Origin: JBFHRB01 sp041591915
GTDB taxonomy: Bacteria; Actinomycetota; Nitriliruptoria; Nitriliruptorales; Nitriliruptoraceae
Direction of reading: 5' to 3'
Length of the DNA stretch: 7,622 nucleotides
Assembly: GCA_041591915.1 (NCBI GenBank)
Contig: JBFHRB010000162.1
Coordinates: 1 to 7,622 of the forward strand
Part shown: positions 1 to 5,672 of the stretch, piece by piece
Position numbering within the stretch: the stretch's first letter is position 1
Layout of the letters: each line of letters starts with the position of its first letter
The notes under the pieces: model-generated
What the model saw: the letters and a program-made list of their open reading frames with translations, nothing else
Database searches by the model: none
What the model was told of the DNA's origin: nothing
Made by a program: the position numbers and the translations under genes

Positions 1-1
1 C

Positions 2-166
2 GAGGCCCGCAAGCTCGTCGAGCGTGCCAAGGGCGTGCTGCAGGAGAAGGAGGGGATGAGCGAGGCGGACGCCTTCCGGTTCATCCAGAAGCAGGCGATG
101 GAGCGCCGCCAGTCGATGCGCCAGGTCGCGGAGCAGATCCTCGAGCGCCTGGGCGACGACGCCTGA
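2..166 (+). CDS. pdtaR: ANTAR-domain response regulator, C-terminal fragment (PdtaR-like)
   Basis: The 3' end of a gene that begins left of the window; 54 codons and a TGA are visible. The fragment begins EARKLVERAKGVLQ and continues with GMSEADAFRFIQKQAMERR and VAEQILERLG, which is the three-helix ANTAR fold. The AKG motif, the AxxxIQxxAM core and the terminal VAExxLE helix match, from memory, the C-terminus of mycobacterial PdtaR (Rv1626). In that family an N-terminal phosphoreceiver domain, which would lie outside this window, is activated by the histidine kinase PdtaS. The ANTAR domain then binds paired-hexaloop RNA hairpins and prevents transcription termination. The cytoplasmic RNA-binding role is inferred from the family. 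The next gene starts 234 bp downstream, so the two are probably separate transcription units. The ANTAR assignment is firm; the PdtaR orthology is likely but rests on the C-terminus only. Confidence 0.85.
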   Translation, partial: EARKLVERAKGVLQEKEGMSEADAFRFIQKQAMERRQSMRQVAEQILERLGDDA

Positions 167-273
167 AGCGCCCGAGGCCGCGCCGACGGCAGCTCGGAGC
201 AGCCCGTCCGACCGTTTCGCCCGGTTCTCCCGTGCGGTGGCCGTCCGGTCAGGGGTTCACCCGCCGCATCCTC

Positions 274-288
274 CTACTGGCGTAGTAG
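274..288. promoter_or_regulatory. Short inverted repeat, possible operator
   Basis: CTACT at 274-278 and AGTAG at 284-288 form an inverted repeat with a 5-nt spacer. It overlaps the candidate -35 element, so a repressor bound here would block the importer promoter. The arms are short and the repeat could be chance; no binding protein can be named. Confidence 0.25.
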
Positions 289-314
289 ACCTTGACCCGA
301 CACGCACGTATGGT
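286..314 (+). promoter_or_regulatory. Candidate housekeeping sigma promoter for the ABC importer
   Basis: A -35 candidate TAGACC (286-291) and a -10 candidate TATGGT (309-314) are separated by exactly 17 bp. Each matches the housekeeping consensus at four of six positions. Transcription would begin near 320, about 80 nt before the binding-protein start. A separate TTGACC at 292-297 has no suitably spaced -10. The call rests on pattern only. Confidence 0.4.
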
Positions 315-390
315 GCGGCCATCCGCCGCCCGTGTCGTGTCCCGCACGTCCCCCGACACTCCCCGCGTGCGGACTCCCGAGAACACACCT

Positions 391-395
391 GGAGG
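391..395 (+). promoter_or_regulatory. Ribosome binding site that fixes the GTG start at 401
   Basis: GGAGG lies 5 nt before the GTG at 401. It supports this start over the in-frame ATG at 332, which would put 23 extra proline- and arginine-rich residues before an otherwise normal lipoprotein signal peptide. Confidence 0.8.
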
Positions 396-400
396 CAACA

Positions 401-1255
401 GTGCGACTCCCCAAGATGCTGCGCGCGACCGCCGTCGCGACGGCCGCTGCCCTGGCGTTCACCGCCTGCGCTGGCAGCACCGATGAGACCACCGACGAGA
501 CCACCGACGAGACCTCGACCGAGGGCGAAGGCGAAGGCACCGACGGCGAGATGGAGGACATGGACCTCGCGCTCGTCGACGAGGGCAAGCTCACGCTCTG
601 CTCCGAGATCCCCTACGCGCCGTTCGAGATCGAGAACGAGGACGGCACGTTCAGCGGCTTCGACATCGACCTGATGGCCGCCATCGCCGACCACCTCGAG
701 CTCGAGCTCGTGGTCCTGAACACCGGCTTCGACGCCATCACCTCCGGCACCGCGATGGCCGCGGGCGACTGCGACATCGCCGCCTCCGCCATCACGATCA
801 CGGAGGAGCGCGAGGCCAACATCGACTTCTCCGACCCGTACTTCGACGCGGACCAGTCCCTGCTGGTCAAGGCTGACTCCGGTATCGCCACGCTCGAGGA
901 CCTCGAGGGCAAGACCCTCGGCGTCCAGAGCGGCACCACGGGTGAGGCCTACGCCAACGAGAACGTCGGCGAGGGCGTCTCCGTCCAGTCGTTCGAGAGC
1001 GGCGCCGACCTGTTCGTGGCCCTCGAGGCCGGCACGATCGACGCGGTCCTCCAGGACCTGCCCGTCAACGTCGAGCGCGCCCAGCAGGACGACACCCTGA
1101 CCGTGTCCTCCACCTTCCCGACCGGCGAGCAGTACGGCTTCGCCGTCCAGGAAGAGGGCAAGGAGGCCCTGCTCGAGGCCGTCAACAAGGCGCTCGCCGA
1201 GCTCCGCTCGGACGGCAGCTACGACACGATCTACGGCACCTACTTCACGGCCTGA
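401..1255 (+). CDS. Polar amino acid ABC transporter substrate-binding lipoprotein
   Basis: A 284-residue extracytoplasmic receptor of bacterial solute-binding protein family 3, the PBPb fold. It captures a polar amino acid and delivers it to the permease encoded next. Residues 1-22 form a lipoprotein signal peptide (basic RLPKMLR, hydrophobic alanine-rich core) ending in FTAC, so Cys23 is the likely lipidated residue; the -3 position is Phe where Leu is usual. Residues 27-55 form an acidic linker with three TDET repeats. The binding domain runs from about 60 to the end. It contains IPYAPFE (70-76), GFDIDL (86-91), TITEER (132-137; Arg137 is the usual carboxylate ligand), DFSDPY (142-147), SGTTGE (177-182) and Asp219 in the position that often holds the substrate amine. 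Cys67 and Cys124 could form a disulfide. Glutamate, glutamine, histidine and arginine are all possible substrates; the sequence does not decide between them. Confidence 0.93.
   Translation: MRLPKMLRATAVATAAALAFTACAGSTDETTDETTDETSTEGEGEGTDGEMEDMDLALVDEGKLTLCSEIPYAPFEIENEDGTFSGFDIDLMAAIADHLELELVVLNTGFDAITSGTAMAAGDCDIAASAITITEEREANIDFSDPYFDADQSLLVKADSGIATLEDLEGKTLGVQSGTTGEAYANENVGEGVSVQSFESGADLFVALEAGTIDAVLQDLPVNVERAQQDDTLTVSSTFPTGEQYGFAVQEEGKEALLEAVNKALAELRSDGSYDTIYGTYFTA
479..514 (+). repeat. Three tandem 12-bp repeats in the lipoprotein linker
   Basis: The unit ACCGAYGAGACC occurs three times without gaps (479-490, 491-502, 503-514). The copies differ only at one silent position (GAT in the first, GAC in the other two). 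Each unit encodes TDET, residues 27-38 of the binding protein. Because the unit is a multiple of three, gain or loss of a copy would change linker length without a frameshift. Confidence 0.85.
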
Positions 1256-1282
1256 ACTGTGAGGTAGCACCACCGCCAGCAG

Positions 1283-1310
1283 CGAGGGGGACCCACTAGG
1301 GTCCCCCTCG
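1283..1310 (+). terminator. Perfect 12-bp hairpin between binding-protein and permease genes
   Basis: CGAGGGGGACCC (1283-1294) pairs perfectly with GGGTCCCCCTCG (1299-1310) around the loop ACTA. The hairpin starts 27 nt after the binding-protein stop and ends 18 nt before the permease GTG. Only a weak U-containing stretch (TCGTT) follows. It is probably a partial terminator or an RNA-stabilising 3' end that lets the receptor be made in excess of the membrane components, a common design in ABC importer operons. It could also be a full terminator, but no separate permease promoter is visible. Confidence 0.75.
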
Positions 1311-1315
1311 TCGTT

Positions 1316-1323
1316 GGAGGAGG
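1316..1323 (+). promoter_or_regulatory. Ribosome binding site for the permease
   Basis: GGAGGAGG ends 5 nt before the GTG at 1329 and selects that start. The earlier in-frame TTG at 1314 overlaps this site, so it is an unlikely start. Confidence 0.75.
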
Positions 1324-1328
1324 TGCCT

Positions 1329-2201
1329 GTGAGCGAGCCGTCCACGGTGGAGCGCCGGACGCTGGCGGAGCTCGCTCGTCCGAGCAGTGGCTTGAAACGG
1401 ACGACGAAGCAGAAGCTGACGCGCGGATCGCTCTACAGCGTGTTCGTCATCGTGATCGTGCTGGCGGCGTTCCTGGCCGACTGGGGCGCGATCCAGCGCT
1501 CGTTCCTCAACCCGGACATCGCGCGGGAGATGTTCCCGCGGATCCTCACGATCGCTGCCCGGAACACGGTCATCTTCACGATCACCTCGTTCTCGCTGGG
1601 GCTGCTCCTGGGGCTGCTCCTGGCCCTCATGAAGCTGTCGACCATCCGGCCCTACCGCTGGTTCTCGAACATCTACATCGAGATCTTCCGCGGTCTCCCC
1701 GCGCTGCTGACGGTCCTGCTCGTCGGCTTCGCCATCCCCATCGCCTTCGAGGGCTTCCGCTGGCGCGACTGCTCCGTCGTTCCGGGCTGCGGCACCTACG
1801 GCGCGGGCACCGTCGGCCTGGGCCTCGTCGCCGCGGCCTACATGGCCGAGACGATCCGGGCCGGCATCGAGGCCGTCCCCAAGGGCCAGATGGAGGCAGC
1901 CCGCTCGCTCGGCATGAGCCGCGGCTGGGCGCTGCTCTCGATCATCATCCCGCAGGCCTTCCGCATCATCATCCCGCCGCTCACGAACGAGTTGATCCTC
2001 CTCATCAAGGACACGTCACTGCTGTTCGTGCTCGGGACGAGCGACGCCACCAAGGAGCTGACGAAGTTCGGGCGAGACTTCGCGAACCTGAAGTTCAACG
2101 GCACGCCGTACATCGTGGTCGGCCTCGTCTACCTCATGATCACCATCCCGATGACGCGAGTCGTGGCCCGCCTCGAGGCCCGCAACAAGAAGGCACGCTG
2201 A
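1329..2201 (+). CDS. Polar amino acid ABC transporter permease (HisM/GlnP family)
   Basis: A 290-residue integral membrane subunit that forms the translocation path for the amino acid delivered by the upstream lipoprotein. It has a 34-residue basic cytoplasmic N-terminus, then hydrophobic segments near 35-51, 80-100, 123-140 and 160-175, with further segments towards the C-terminus. FRGLP (120-124) corresponds to the RGTP motif of His/Glu/Gln/Arg/opine permeases. The cytoplasmic EAA loop begins at Glu189 ([11 protein letters not shown]) and ends in a proline-containing stretch near IIPPLT; it docks on the ATPase. Cys148 and Cys154 lie in the loop before the fourth segment and could form a disulfide if the loop is external; this is not typical of the family. 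Only one permease gene is present, so a homodimer is expected. The stop codon overlaps the ATPase start (TGATG), which suggests translational coupling. Confidence 0.92.
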   Translation: MSEPSTVERRTLAELARPSSGLKRTTKQKLTRGSLYSVFVIVIVLAAFLADWGAIQRSFLNPDIAREMFPRILTIAARNTVIFTITSFSLGLLLGLLLALMKLSTIRPYRWFSNIYIEIFRGLPALLTVLLVGFAIPIAFEGFRWRDCSVVPGCGTYGAGTVGLGLVAAAYMAETIRAGIEAVPKGQMEAARSLGMSRGWALLSIIIPQAFRIIIPPLTNELILLIKDTSLLFVLGTSDATKELTKFGRDFANLKFNGTPYIVVGLVYLMITIPMTRVVARLEARNKKAR

Positions 2202-2962
2202 TGAGCCAGGCCCCCGCGGCAGCCGCCGACACGCAGATCGCCATCGATGTCCGCGAGCTCCACAAGTACTTCGGTGAGCTCGAGGTCCTCAAGGGCATCG
2301 ACTTCCACGTCAAGCACGGGGAGGTCGTGTGCGTCATCGGGCCCTCGGGCTCGGGCAAGTCGACGCTGCTGCGCTGTGTCAACCGGCTCGAGGAGCCGAC
2401 CTCGGGCAGCATCCACATCGAGGGCCTGGACATCACCGACCCCGAGGTCAGCCTCGACATGGTCCGGGCCAAGATCGGCATGGTGTTCCAGCAGTTCAAC
2501 CTCTTCCCGCACCTCACGGTCCTGCGCAACCTGACGATCGCCCAGCGGCGCGTCCTGAAGCGGAAGTCCTCCGTCGCCGAGGAGACCGCGCGCCGCAATC
2601 TGGAGCGCGTCGGCCTGAGCGACAAGATCGACGCCTTCCCGGCACAGCTCTCGGGCGGTCAGCAACAGCGCGTCGCGATCGCGCGCGCACTGTCCATGGA
2701 CCCCGACATGATGCTGTTCGACGAGCCCACCTCCGCGCTCGACCCCGAGCTCGTGGGCGAGGTGCTCGAGGTCATGCGCGGGCTCGCGGACGAGGGCATG
2801 ACGATGATGGTCGTCACGCACGAGATGGGCTTCGCCAACCAGGTCGCCGACCGCGTCGTCTTCATGGACGGGGGCGTCGTCGTCGAGGAGGGCCCGCCGA
2901 AGGAGGTCCTCGGCAACCCTCGCGAGGAGCGCACCAAGAAGTTCCTGTCGATGGTGCTCTGA
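2201..2962 (+). CDS. Polar amino acid ABC transporter ATP-binding protein (GlnQ-like)
   Basis: A 253-residue cytoplasmic ATPase that drives the importer by ATP-dependent dimer closure. All nucleotide-binding elements are intact: A-loop Tyr23, Walker [10 protein letters not shown] (47-55), Q-loop Gln97 in FQQFNLFPH, signature LSGGQ (150-154), Walker B MMLFDEP (170-176) with catalytic Glu175, D-loop SALD (178-181) and switch His207. The [10 protein letters not shown] stretch and the length are typical of the GlnQ/HisP polar amino acid subfamily. The ATG shares its A with the permease TGA, and only a weak GAAGG lies upstream, so translation probably depends on coupling. The first 12 residues (alanine-rich) are a non-conserved extension. 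The gene ends 4 bp from the stop of the convergent DUF4265-like gene, with no terminator hairpin between them. Confidence 0.96.
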   Translation: MSQAPAAAADTQIAIDVRELHKYFGELEVLKGIDFHVKHGEVVCVIGPSGSGKSTLLRCVNRLEEPTSGSIHIEGLDITDPEVSLDMVRAKIGMVFQQFNLFPHLTVLRNLTIAQRRVLKRKSSVAEETARRNLERVGLSDKIDAFPAQLSGGQQQRVAIARALSMDPDMMLFDEPTSALDPELVGEVLEVMRGLADEGMTMMVVTHEMGFANQVADRVVFMDGGVVVEEGPPKEVLGNPREERTKKFLSMVL

Positions 2963-2966
2963 CGGG

Positions 2967-3908
2967 TCAGCGGTAGGACGCCCTCGGGTCGGCGTCCGGG
3001 TCCACGCCGAGCGTGACGAGCTCGGCACGGAAGGCCTCGTTGGCCGCGTCGTCCGGGCAGTACCGGACACGCCCGTCGGCGTCCATCGTGTCGCGCCAGA
3101 GCTGTTCCTCGAACGAGGGCGGGAAGACGGCGAACGGGGTGCCGCCGACCTGGGCGTTGGAGAACCGGCCGCGGATCCGGTCCCGGACCACGATCAGCAG
3201 CGGTGGCAGGTACTGGCCCGCCTCGAGGCAGGCAGCCAGCCGGTCGTCGAAGCGTGCCCGGTCGCGAAGCTCGTCGACCAGCTCGCGCGGCCACGCACCC
3301 GCGATCGGGTCCGCGGCCGGCAGCCAGTCGAGCTCGACGGGGGCGAGGGGTTCCTCCGCGAGCAGCGCGTCCGCCCCCTCGAGGGCCATCGGCGTCGGGT
3401 ACTGCGGGGACGACACCGTCCACCAGGCGAAGCAGCCGAGTCGCTGGCCCTCGTCGGCCACCTCGCCGCCGTAGCCGGCCTCGGTCGAGACCTCGATCGC
3501 GAGGTCGAGCCCGTGGTTCACGGCATCGGCGTCGCCGAGGAGTTGCAGGGTTCCGACACCACCCGAGACGTCGAGGGCGACCTCGGCCACCCGGATGCGC
3601 TCGACGAGCGCGCCGTACAACCGGGCCGCGAAGGCGTTGGGGTCGGCGGCGTCTGCTGAGAGGGGTTCCGGGCGTGCCTGCACGGAGACCGTCACGTGCT
3701 CGCTGCGCTCGATGACCTCGACCGCGACCAGCGCCCGATCGCGGGCGCGCTCGCACCGGACCACGTCCCCCAGCGACACCCCGTCGGCGAAGGCCAGGAT
3801 GTTGTCGATGCGGTAGAGCCCCGCCCCGGCGTCGACCTCCTCGGCCCACGGGCTCTCGGCCGCGTACGGACCGTGGGGGAGCGGGACACGGATCTTCACG
3901 GGCTCCAT
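2967..3908 (-). CDS. DUF4265-like protein with an unrecognised C-terminal half
   Basis: A 313-residue protein, probably cytoplasmic: no signal peptide or membrane segment is seen. The N-terminal part resembles DUF4265: a conserved Trp21, then LYRIDNI (31-37), FADGVSLGDVVRC (40-52) and an IERSEHVTVSV stretch (66-76), followed by a basic helix and a second alpha/beta segment to about residue 155. The function of DUF4265 is unknown. Residues from about 156 to 313 do not match anything I recognise. They include FAWWTVSSPQYPTPM (160-174), a YLPPLLIVVRDRI segment, a PFAVFPPSFEEQLW stretch and an acidic C-terminus. The start is the ATG 11 nt after the dehalogenase stop; its ribosome site is poor, so coupling to upstream translation is likely. 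The reading frame stays open for a long way upstream, but that region is the dehalogenase gene in another frame. As last gene of the ArsR operon its role may be linked to the dehalogenase, but nothing shows how. Confidence 0.75.
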   Translation of the reverse strand: MEPVKIRVPLPHGPYAAESPWAEEVDAGAGLYRIDNILAFADGVSLGDVVRCERARDRALVAVEVIERSEHVTVSVQARPEPLSADAADPNAFAARLYGALVERIRVAEVALDVSGGVGTLQLLGDADAVNHGLDLAIEVSTEAGYGGEVADEGQRLGCFAWWTVSSPQYPTPMALEGADALLAEEPLAPVELDWLPAADPIAGAWPRELVDELRDRARFDDRLAACLEAGQYLPPLLIVVRDRIRGRFSNAQVGGTPFAVFPPSFEEQLWRDTMDADGRVRYCPDDAANEAFRAELVTLGVDPDADPRASYR

Positions 3909-3919
3909 GGCGTCGCCCG

Positions 3920-4813
3920 TCAGCCGACCTCGCCGAGCCAGTCCGCGACGGCCTCGCCGATCTCGTCGGGCGAGTCCTCCTGGATGAAGTGGAGGCCCTT
4001 CACGGTGACCTCCTTCTGGTTCGGCCAGGTGCGACAGAACTCGCGCTGCTCGCCCGTGAGGATGATCCCGGGGTCGGCATTGACGAAGAGCTTGGGGATC
4101 GAGCTGTCGTGCGACAGGAAGTCCGCGTAGCTCGACACGATGTCGAACGTGTCGGCCGGCTCCCCCTCGATCGGGATCTCGCGCGGCCAGGTCAGTGTCG
4201 GGCGGCGGTCCTCGCCCTGCTCCGTGAACGGCGCCCGGTAGGCCGCCATCTCCTCGTCGCCGAGCTTGCGGCCGATCGAGGAGGGCAGGATCGCCTCGAT
4301 GAAGAGGTTCTTCGTGAGGACGAGCTCCTCGCCCGCCTCGCTGCGCATGGCCTTGAAGATGTCGCGTGCGGCCTCGGGCCACATCGACCAGGTCACGGGC
4401 TGGACGATCGCCTCCATGTAGGCGATGCCGCGGACGGCATCCCGGTGGCGGTTCGCCCAGTCGAAGCCGAGGGCCGACCCCCAGTCGTGGATGACGAAGG
4501 TCACGCCCTCGGTGGCCCCGACCGCCTCGAGCCACCGGTCGAGGAACGCACGGTGCTCGACGAACCGGTAGCGGTCCGGGCCGCTGTCCGGGAGCTTGTC
4601 GGAGTCGCCCATGCCCATGAGGTCGGGCGCCAGGCAGCGGCCCTGCGTCTCGAGGTGCGGGATGACGTTGCGCCAGAGGTAGCTCGACGTCGGGTTGCCG
4701 TGCAGGAACACGACCGGGGGGCCGTCGAGGTCCCCGGCTTCCACGTAGGCCATGCGCAGGTCGTCGATCGCGACGTGCTTCTTCTCGTACGCCATGGCGG
4801 CATCGGTCGGCAT
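3920..4813 (-). CDS. dhaA: Haloalkane dehalogenase (LinB/DhaA type, HLD-II)
   Basis: A 297-residue alpha/beta hydrolase that hydrolyses carbon-halogen bonds in haloalkanes, giving an alcohol, halide and a proton. All functional residues of subfamily HLD-II are present: halide-stabilising Asn40 in HGNPTSSYLWRN, nucleophile Asp110 in HDWGSALGFDW, second halide ligand Trp111, catalytic acid Glu134 in AYMEAI, and base His275 in GLHFIQEDSPDEIG. Long stretches (AYMEAI, AGEELVL, RRPTL, FCRTWPNQ) match LinB from lindane-degrading sphingomonads as I recall it, closer than Rhodococcus DhaA; length is also as in LinB. No signal peptide is present, so it is cytosolic. The ATG at 4813 follows GAGGGAG with good spacing; the in-frame ATG at 4795 has no ribosome site. 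It lies 38 bp after the SRPBCC gene and 11 bp before the DUF4265-like gene. Renilla-type luciferases share the triad, so exact substrates need assay. Confidence 0.93.
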   Translation of the reverse strand: MPTDAAMAYEKKHVAIDDLRMAYVEAGDLDGPPVVFLHGNPTSSYLWRNVIPHLETQGRCLAPDLMGMGDSDKLPDSGPDRYRFVEHRAFLDRWLEAVGATEGVTFVIHDWGSALGFDWANRHRDAVRGIAYMEAIVQPVTWSMWPEAARDIFKAMRSEAGEELVLTKNLFIEAILPSSIGRKLGDEEMAAYRAPFTEQGEDRRPTLTWPREIPIEGEPADTFDIVSSYADFLSHDSSIPKLFVNADPGIILTGEQREFCRTWPNQKEVTVKGLHFIQEDSPDEIGEAVADWLGEVG

Positions 4814-4824
4814 GCGCGGCTCCC

Positions 4825-4840
4825 TCGGGGCAGGCCCCGA
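4825..4840 (-). other. GC-rich hairpin next to the dehalogenase ribosome site
   Basis: In the 38-nt gap before the dehalogenase, TCGGGGC (4825-4831) and GCCCCGA (4834-4840) are perfectly complementary with only 2 nt between them; the innermost pair must open to make a 4-nt loop. On the mRNA the 3' arm ends in the GA that begins the GAGGGAG ribosome site. The hairpin could tune translation or mark a processing or pausing point between the first two genes and the last two. Confidence 0.5.
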
Positions 4841-4851
4841 ACGTAGTGCCG

Positions 4852-5307
4852 TCAGCCTGCCGCCGCCGCCGCGAAGCGCTCGCCGAGGACGAGGTCCCAG
4901 CCGAGGTCGTAGCCCTCGTGGACCCGCTCCGCGTCGTCTCCGCGCGACTCGAATCCCGTGTGGGTCAGCGAGACCCGCGTGCCCTCGCCACGGGCCTCGA
5001 ACCGCAGGTCGACGCGGCTGTCGGACCCGGCGGGCCAGTCGGGGTGCCAGCGGTAGACGATCCGGTGGGGCGCGTCCCAGACCTCGACGATGCCCCACTC
5101 GCCCTCGCGACCATCTGCGGTTCGCTCGTAGATGCGGCCGCCCGCGTGCTCCTCCCACACGACCTCCGCCACCTCGCCCGGGTGGCAGGCGTGCGTCTCG
5201 AGCGGCCACCACTCCGCGCAGCGGCGCGTGAAGAGCTCGAACGCGTCGGCGGGGGAGAGGGGCACGTCGTAGGCCTTCTCCACGGTCATCGTCCCGGTCG
5301 TGGTCAT
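4852..5307 (-). CDS. SRPBCC (AHSA1-like) family protein
   Basis: A 151-residue protein of the START/Bet v 1-like SRPBCC superfamily, whose helix-grip fold forms a hydrophobic ligand pocket. Visible hallmarks are VEKAYDVPLSPADAFELFT (9-27) and the WWPLETH motif (33-39), a central series of beta strands, a RVSLTHTGFE stretch and the long C-terminal helix beginning near HEGYDLGWDLVLGE. Such proteins are often encoded directly after an ArsR-type regulator, as here. Their ligand or reaction is usually unknown; none can be named for this one. The ATG overlaps the repressor stop (ATGA), so the two are translationally coupled; Met7 is a less likely alternative start. A GCC-rich tract gives the alanine run at the C-terminus. 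No signal peptide or membrane segment is visible. Confidence 0.88.
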   Translation of the reverse strand: MTTTGTMTVEKAYDVPLSPADAFELFTRRCAEWWPLETHACHPGEVAEVVWEEHAGGRIYERTADGREGEWGIVEVWDAPHRIVYRWHPDWPAGSDSRVDLRFEARGEGTRVSLTHTGFESRGDDAERVHEGYDLGWDLVLGERFAAAAAG

Positions 5308-5636
5308 CGCGGTGTCTCCTCGGCCGCCTGCGCGGCCCGTTCGGTCGCCGCGGCGCTGAAGGCGGCGAAGACGTCGTCCCAGAACGACTCGACGTAGGTC
5401 CGGAGCACCTCGAGCCCGGCACGCTCGAGCCGGTAGAGCTGCCGGGTCCCGTCACGCCTGCTGGTCACGAGCCCGGCCTCCCGCAGGACGCGCAGGTGCT
5501 GCGAGACCGCGGGGCGGGAGACGGGCAGGCCGGCGGCCAGCTCGCTCACCGATCGCGGGCCGGAACGGAGGCGGTCGAGCACCTGGCGTCGCGTGGCGTC
5601 GCCGAGGGCATCCAGGACCGGGTTCACATCGTTCAT
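5304..5636 (-). CDS. ArsR-family winged-helix transcriptional repressor
   Basis: A 110-residue DNA-binding protein made almost entirely of one winged helix-turn-helix domain. The segment LDALGDATRRQVLDRLRSG (8-26) is the usual first helix pair, SVSELAAGLPVS (29-40) leads into the recognition helix RPAVSQHLRVLREAG (41-55), and SRRDGTRQLYRL (59-70) is the wing. The helix with ESFWDDVF after residue 80 is the dimerisation segment typical of ArsR proteins paired with SRPBCC genes. There are no cysteines, so a classical thiolate metal site is absent; an organic effector or another trigger is more likely. It probably represses its own operon by binding the palindromes directly upstream. Its ATG lies only a few bases after the predicted transcription start, and no real Shine-Dalgarno sequence precedes it. 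It is the first gene of the operon 5636-2967. Confidence 0.93.
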   Translation of the reverse strand: MNDVNPVLDALGDATRRQVLDRLRSGPRSVSELAAGLPVSRPAVSQHLRVLREAGLVTSRRDGTRQLYRLERAGLEVLRTYVESFWDDVFAAFSAAATERAAQAAEETPR

Positions 5637-5643
5637 GACTCAT

Positions 5644-5672
5644 ACGTAAGCAGACACTTACGTAAGTGTCAA
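5644..5672 (-). promoter_or_regulatory. Promoter of the ArsR-SRPBCC-dehalogenase operon
   Basis: Reading the minus strand, a perfect -35 TTGACA (5672-5667) is followed after 17 bp by TTACGT (5649-5644) as a candidate -10. Transcription would then start at about 5637-5638, within a base or two of the repressor ATG at 5636. That predicts a leaderless or near-leaderless mRNA, which actinobacteria translate efficiently. Both elements lie inside the repressor's presumed operator. The -10 is a weak match, so the start position is uncertain. Confidence 0.6.

Larger units (their letters stand above)
167..400. other. Intergenic region upstream of the ABC importer
   Basis: This 234-bp stretch has no convincing gene. 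Directly after the regulator gene lies a weak imperfect hairpin (GACGG at 185-189 with CCGTC at 204-208, and a small inner GCT/AGC stem) that could act as a poor terminator. Further on are a 5-bp inverted repeat at 274-288 and a candidate promoter at 286-314. From the predicted transcription start near 320 to the GTG start at 401, the leader would be about 80 nt. No riboswitch or T-box pattern was recognised in it. Confidence 0.5.

Noticed and set aside
185..208. Hairpin after the PdtaR-like gene as an intrinsic terminator
   Set aside because: The outer 5-bp stem is interrupted by an asymmetric internal loop, the inner stem has only 3 bp, and no U tract follows.
292..297. TTGACC as the -35 of the importer promoter
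   Set aside because: No acceptable -10 lies 16-18 bp downstream. TAGACC with TATGGT at 17 bp fits better.
332..400. Upstream ATG at 332 as the start of the binding protein
   Set aside because: It would add 23 Pro/Arg-rich residues before the signal peptide. The GTG at 401 has a GGAGG site at the right distance.
257..1345. Long open frame on the minus strand across the binding-protein gene
   Set aside because: It is antisense to a clear family 3 binding protein. Its translation is a low-complexity Val/Leu/Gly/Arg mixture typical of high-GC shadow frames, and it has no domain motif.
2129..3070. Minus-strand open frame across the ATPase gene
   Set aside because: The plus strand encodes an ATPase with every expected motif. 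The antisense translation is Asp/Leu/Arg-rich without recognisable features.
3989..4846. Plus-strand open frame of 285 codons across the dehalogenase gene
   Set aside because: The minus strand encodes a complete LinB-like enzyme with all catalytic residues. The plus frame is a composition artefact.
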